DNA of 7,509 nucleotides from DASSZN01 sp035702805 (GTDB taxonomy: Bacteria; Chloroflexota; Chloroflexia; Thermomicrobiales; Thermomicrobiaceae): assembly GCA_035702805.1 (NCBI GenBank), contig DASSZN010000275.1:1-7509 (forward strand). Direction: 5' to 3'. The translations under genes were made by a program, and so were the position numbers. Of the stretch, positions 6,468-7,509 are shown piece after piece (the first letter of the stretch is position 1; each line of letters begins with the position of its first letter). The notes beneath the pieces are model-generated. The model ran no database searches. It was not told the DNA's origin and saw nothing but the letters and a program-made list of their open reading frames with translations.

Positions 6468-7424
6468 TCAGGGCCTGGCGCCGCTCAGGTACTGCTCGAT
6501 CGCGCGGGCGTAGCCGGTGGCGATCAGGTTCTGCACGTCCGGGTTGAGCGCCGCGGCGGCCTCGGCGGGATCGGACAGGAAGAGCGCCTCGCTGAGCACG
6601 CCCGGCATCTCGCTCGGCTGGAGCTGCCCGGGCACCGCCGGACCCAGCATCGCCAGGTGATCGTACGTCGCAGGGAGCGCGCCCACGCTCTCCGCCTGCA
6701 GCTGCGTGTCGTTGATCACGCCGCGGTCGGGCGTCGTGTAGCCGGCGCCGTGCAGCGCGCCGATCACGTCCTGCTGTACCAGCTCGGCCAGGCGCAGGTT
6801 CTGGGCGGAGAACCGCCGCGACGGATCGTAGTACGTCTCCGTCCCGCCGATCGACGGGTCGCTGAAGGAGTTCAGGTGGATGCTCAGCAGGACGTCGGCA
6901 TGGCTGGCGTTGGCGAGGTCAATCCGCTGCTGCAGGTCGTCGAGCACCCCCTGCGGCGTCAGCGCCATGCCGTCCGGGGTGAGGTCGCTCGGCTGCAGGC
7001 CCGGCAGCGCGTCGGTCGTACGGGAGAGGACCACCGTGGCTCCGGCGGCGCGCAGCAGGGCGGCGGTCCGCAGCGCGAGGTCCAGTGTGACCGTCTTCTC
7101 CATCACCTGGCGGCCGCTGCTGGTGTACCCGATCGTGCCGGTATCGACGCCGCCGTGGCCGGGGTCGATGAAGACGGTGCCCGTGATCCTCGGGATCTGC
7201 GTGGGGGTCGGCGTGGCGGGCACGGGCGTCGCGGTGGCGGCCGGGACGCTGTCCGTCGAAGAGGGTGTCGCCGGCGGCGGGCTCGCGAGCGTGGCGCGTT
7301 GGGGATCAACGCTCGCGGTGCGCGGGGTCGACGCGGGCGGGTGCGACAGGTAGGCGACCACCGTCACGCAGAGAATGGCCACGACCGCGAGCACGGTGCG
7401 TGGCAGTGCCGAGCCTCGGGTCAC
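6468..7424 (-). CDS. Membrane-anchored N-acetylmuramoyl-L-alanine amidase (Amidase_3 family)
   Basis: This zinc enzyme cuts the amide bond between N-acetylmuramic acid and L-alanine in peptidoglycan outside the membrane. From the GTG at 7424 the product is 318 aa: a short positive N-terminus, one hydrophobic helix (about 10-26, signal anchor or uncleaved signal), a Pro/Thr/Ser/Ala-rich linker (about 28-78), then the catalytic domain to the end. Zinc ligands are H90 in FIDPGHGG, E109 in MEKTVTLDLA and H183 in LLSIHLNSF; the catalytic Glu is E279 in VLSEALFLSDPAEAAAL. The Cys at 19 is not in a lipobox (Leu at -1). An upstream in-frame GTG at 7499 would add 25 Arg-rich residues; no ribosome site is visible for it, and the frame stays open to the window edge, so the true start may lie further out. 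It is the first gene seen of the leftward unit leading to folB-folP-folK. Role in cell separation, wall turnover or spore processes is undetermined. Confidence 0.92.
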   Translation of the reverse strand: MTRGSALPRTVLAVVAILCVTVVAYLSHPPASTPRTASVDPQRATLASPPPATPSSTDSVPAATATPVPATPTPTQIPRITGTVFIDPGHGGVDTGTIGYTSSGRQVMEKTVTLDLALRTAALLRAAGATVVLSRTTDALPGLQPSDLTPDGMALTPQGVLDDLQQRIDLANASHADVLLSIHLNSFSDPSIGGTETYYDPSRRFSAQNLRLAELVQQDVIGALHGAGYTTPDRGVINDTQLQAESVGALPATYDHLAMLGPAVPGQLQPSEMPGVLSEALFLSDPAEAAAALNPDVQNLIATGYARAIEQYLSGARP

Positions 7425-7509
7425 GTCCCTGTCCGTCCACGATCGGCCGCGCCCGTCCGCTCGGGCGCGGTGCTTCAGCGGTCGCCGGTTTCCCCGCACG
7501 GGGCGGACC

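Noticed and set aside
7367..7370. Possible lipobox cysteine in the amidase N-terminus
   Set aside because: The residues before the Cys are Ala-Ile-Leu, and Leu at -1 is not accepted by lipoprotein signal peptidase; a plain signal anchor explains the helix.
1..7509. tRNA, rRNA, CRISPR array, insertion sequence or prophage
   Set aside because: I saw no cloverleaf, regularly spaced short repeats, transposase motif or phage gene; the only long repeat is the paralogous coding sequence.

Overview
This is a very GC-rich bacterial window with a strong G/C bias at third codon positions, several GTG start candidates, and almost no recognisable -35/-10 promoter elements. The gene content (molybdenum hydroxylase paralogues, a VIT-type membrane protein, a folate cluster, an anchored amidase with a Pro/Thr linker) would suit a high-GC Chloroflexota such as the Thermomicrobia/Sphaerobacter group, or possibly an actinobacterium. 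That placement is inference from composition and gene style, not a database result.

Left half, plus strand (1-4457). The window opens inside a gene for the molybdopterin-binding large subunit of a xanthine dehydrogenase-family molybdenum hydroxylase (1-1122, 5' end outside the window). After a strong hairpin comes a small five-helix membrane protein of the VIT/CCC1 iron-manganese transporter family (1289-1867). A second, complete molybdopterin-binding subunit follows (2100-4457, 785 aa). The two large subunits are close paralogues: the whole first fragment aligns to the C-terminal half of the second with no gap for 367 codons and about three quarters identical residues by hand count. Neither the [2Fe-2S] nor the FAD subunit that such enzymes normally need is encoded here.

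Right half, minus strand (4545-7424). Reading leftwards, the genes are a membrane-anchored N-acetylmuramoyl-L-alanine amidase, then folB, folP and folK, three enzymes that together carry dihydroneopterin to dihydropteroate. folP and folK overlap by one base (TGATG), so they are probably translationally coupled; folB lies 77 bases upstream of folP and the amidase 71 bases upstream of folB. All four may form one transcription unit.

The halves converge at 4458-4544, where a 9-bp GC hairpin could end transcription from both sides. No stretch over 300 bases lacks a gene; the largest gap is 1868-2099. I see no tRNA, rRNA, insertion sequence, CRISPR array or phage gene. I found no clear new biological system. 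The points most worth a second look are the paralogue pair with blocks of perfect nucleotide identity, the VIT gene placed between the two copies, and a 48-base hairpin just ahead of that gene.
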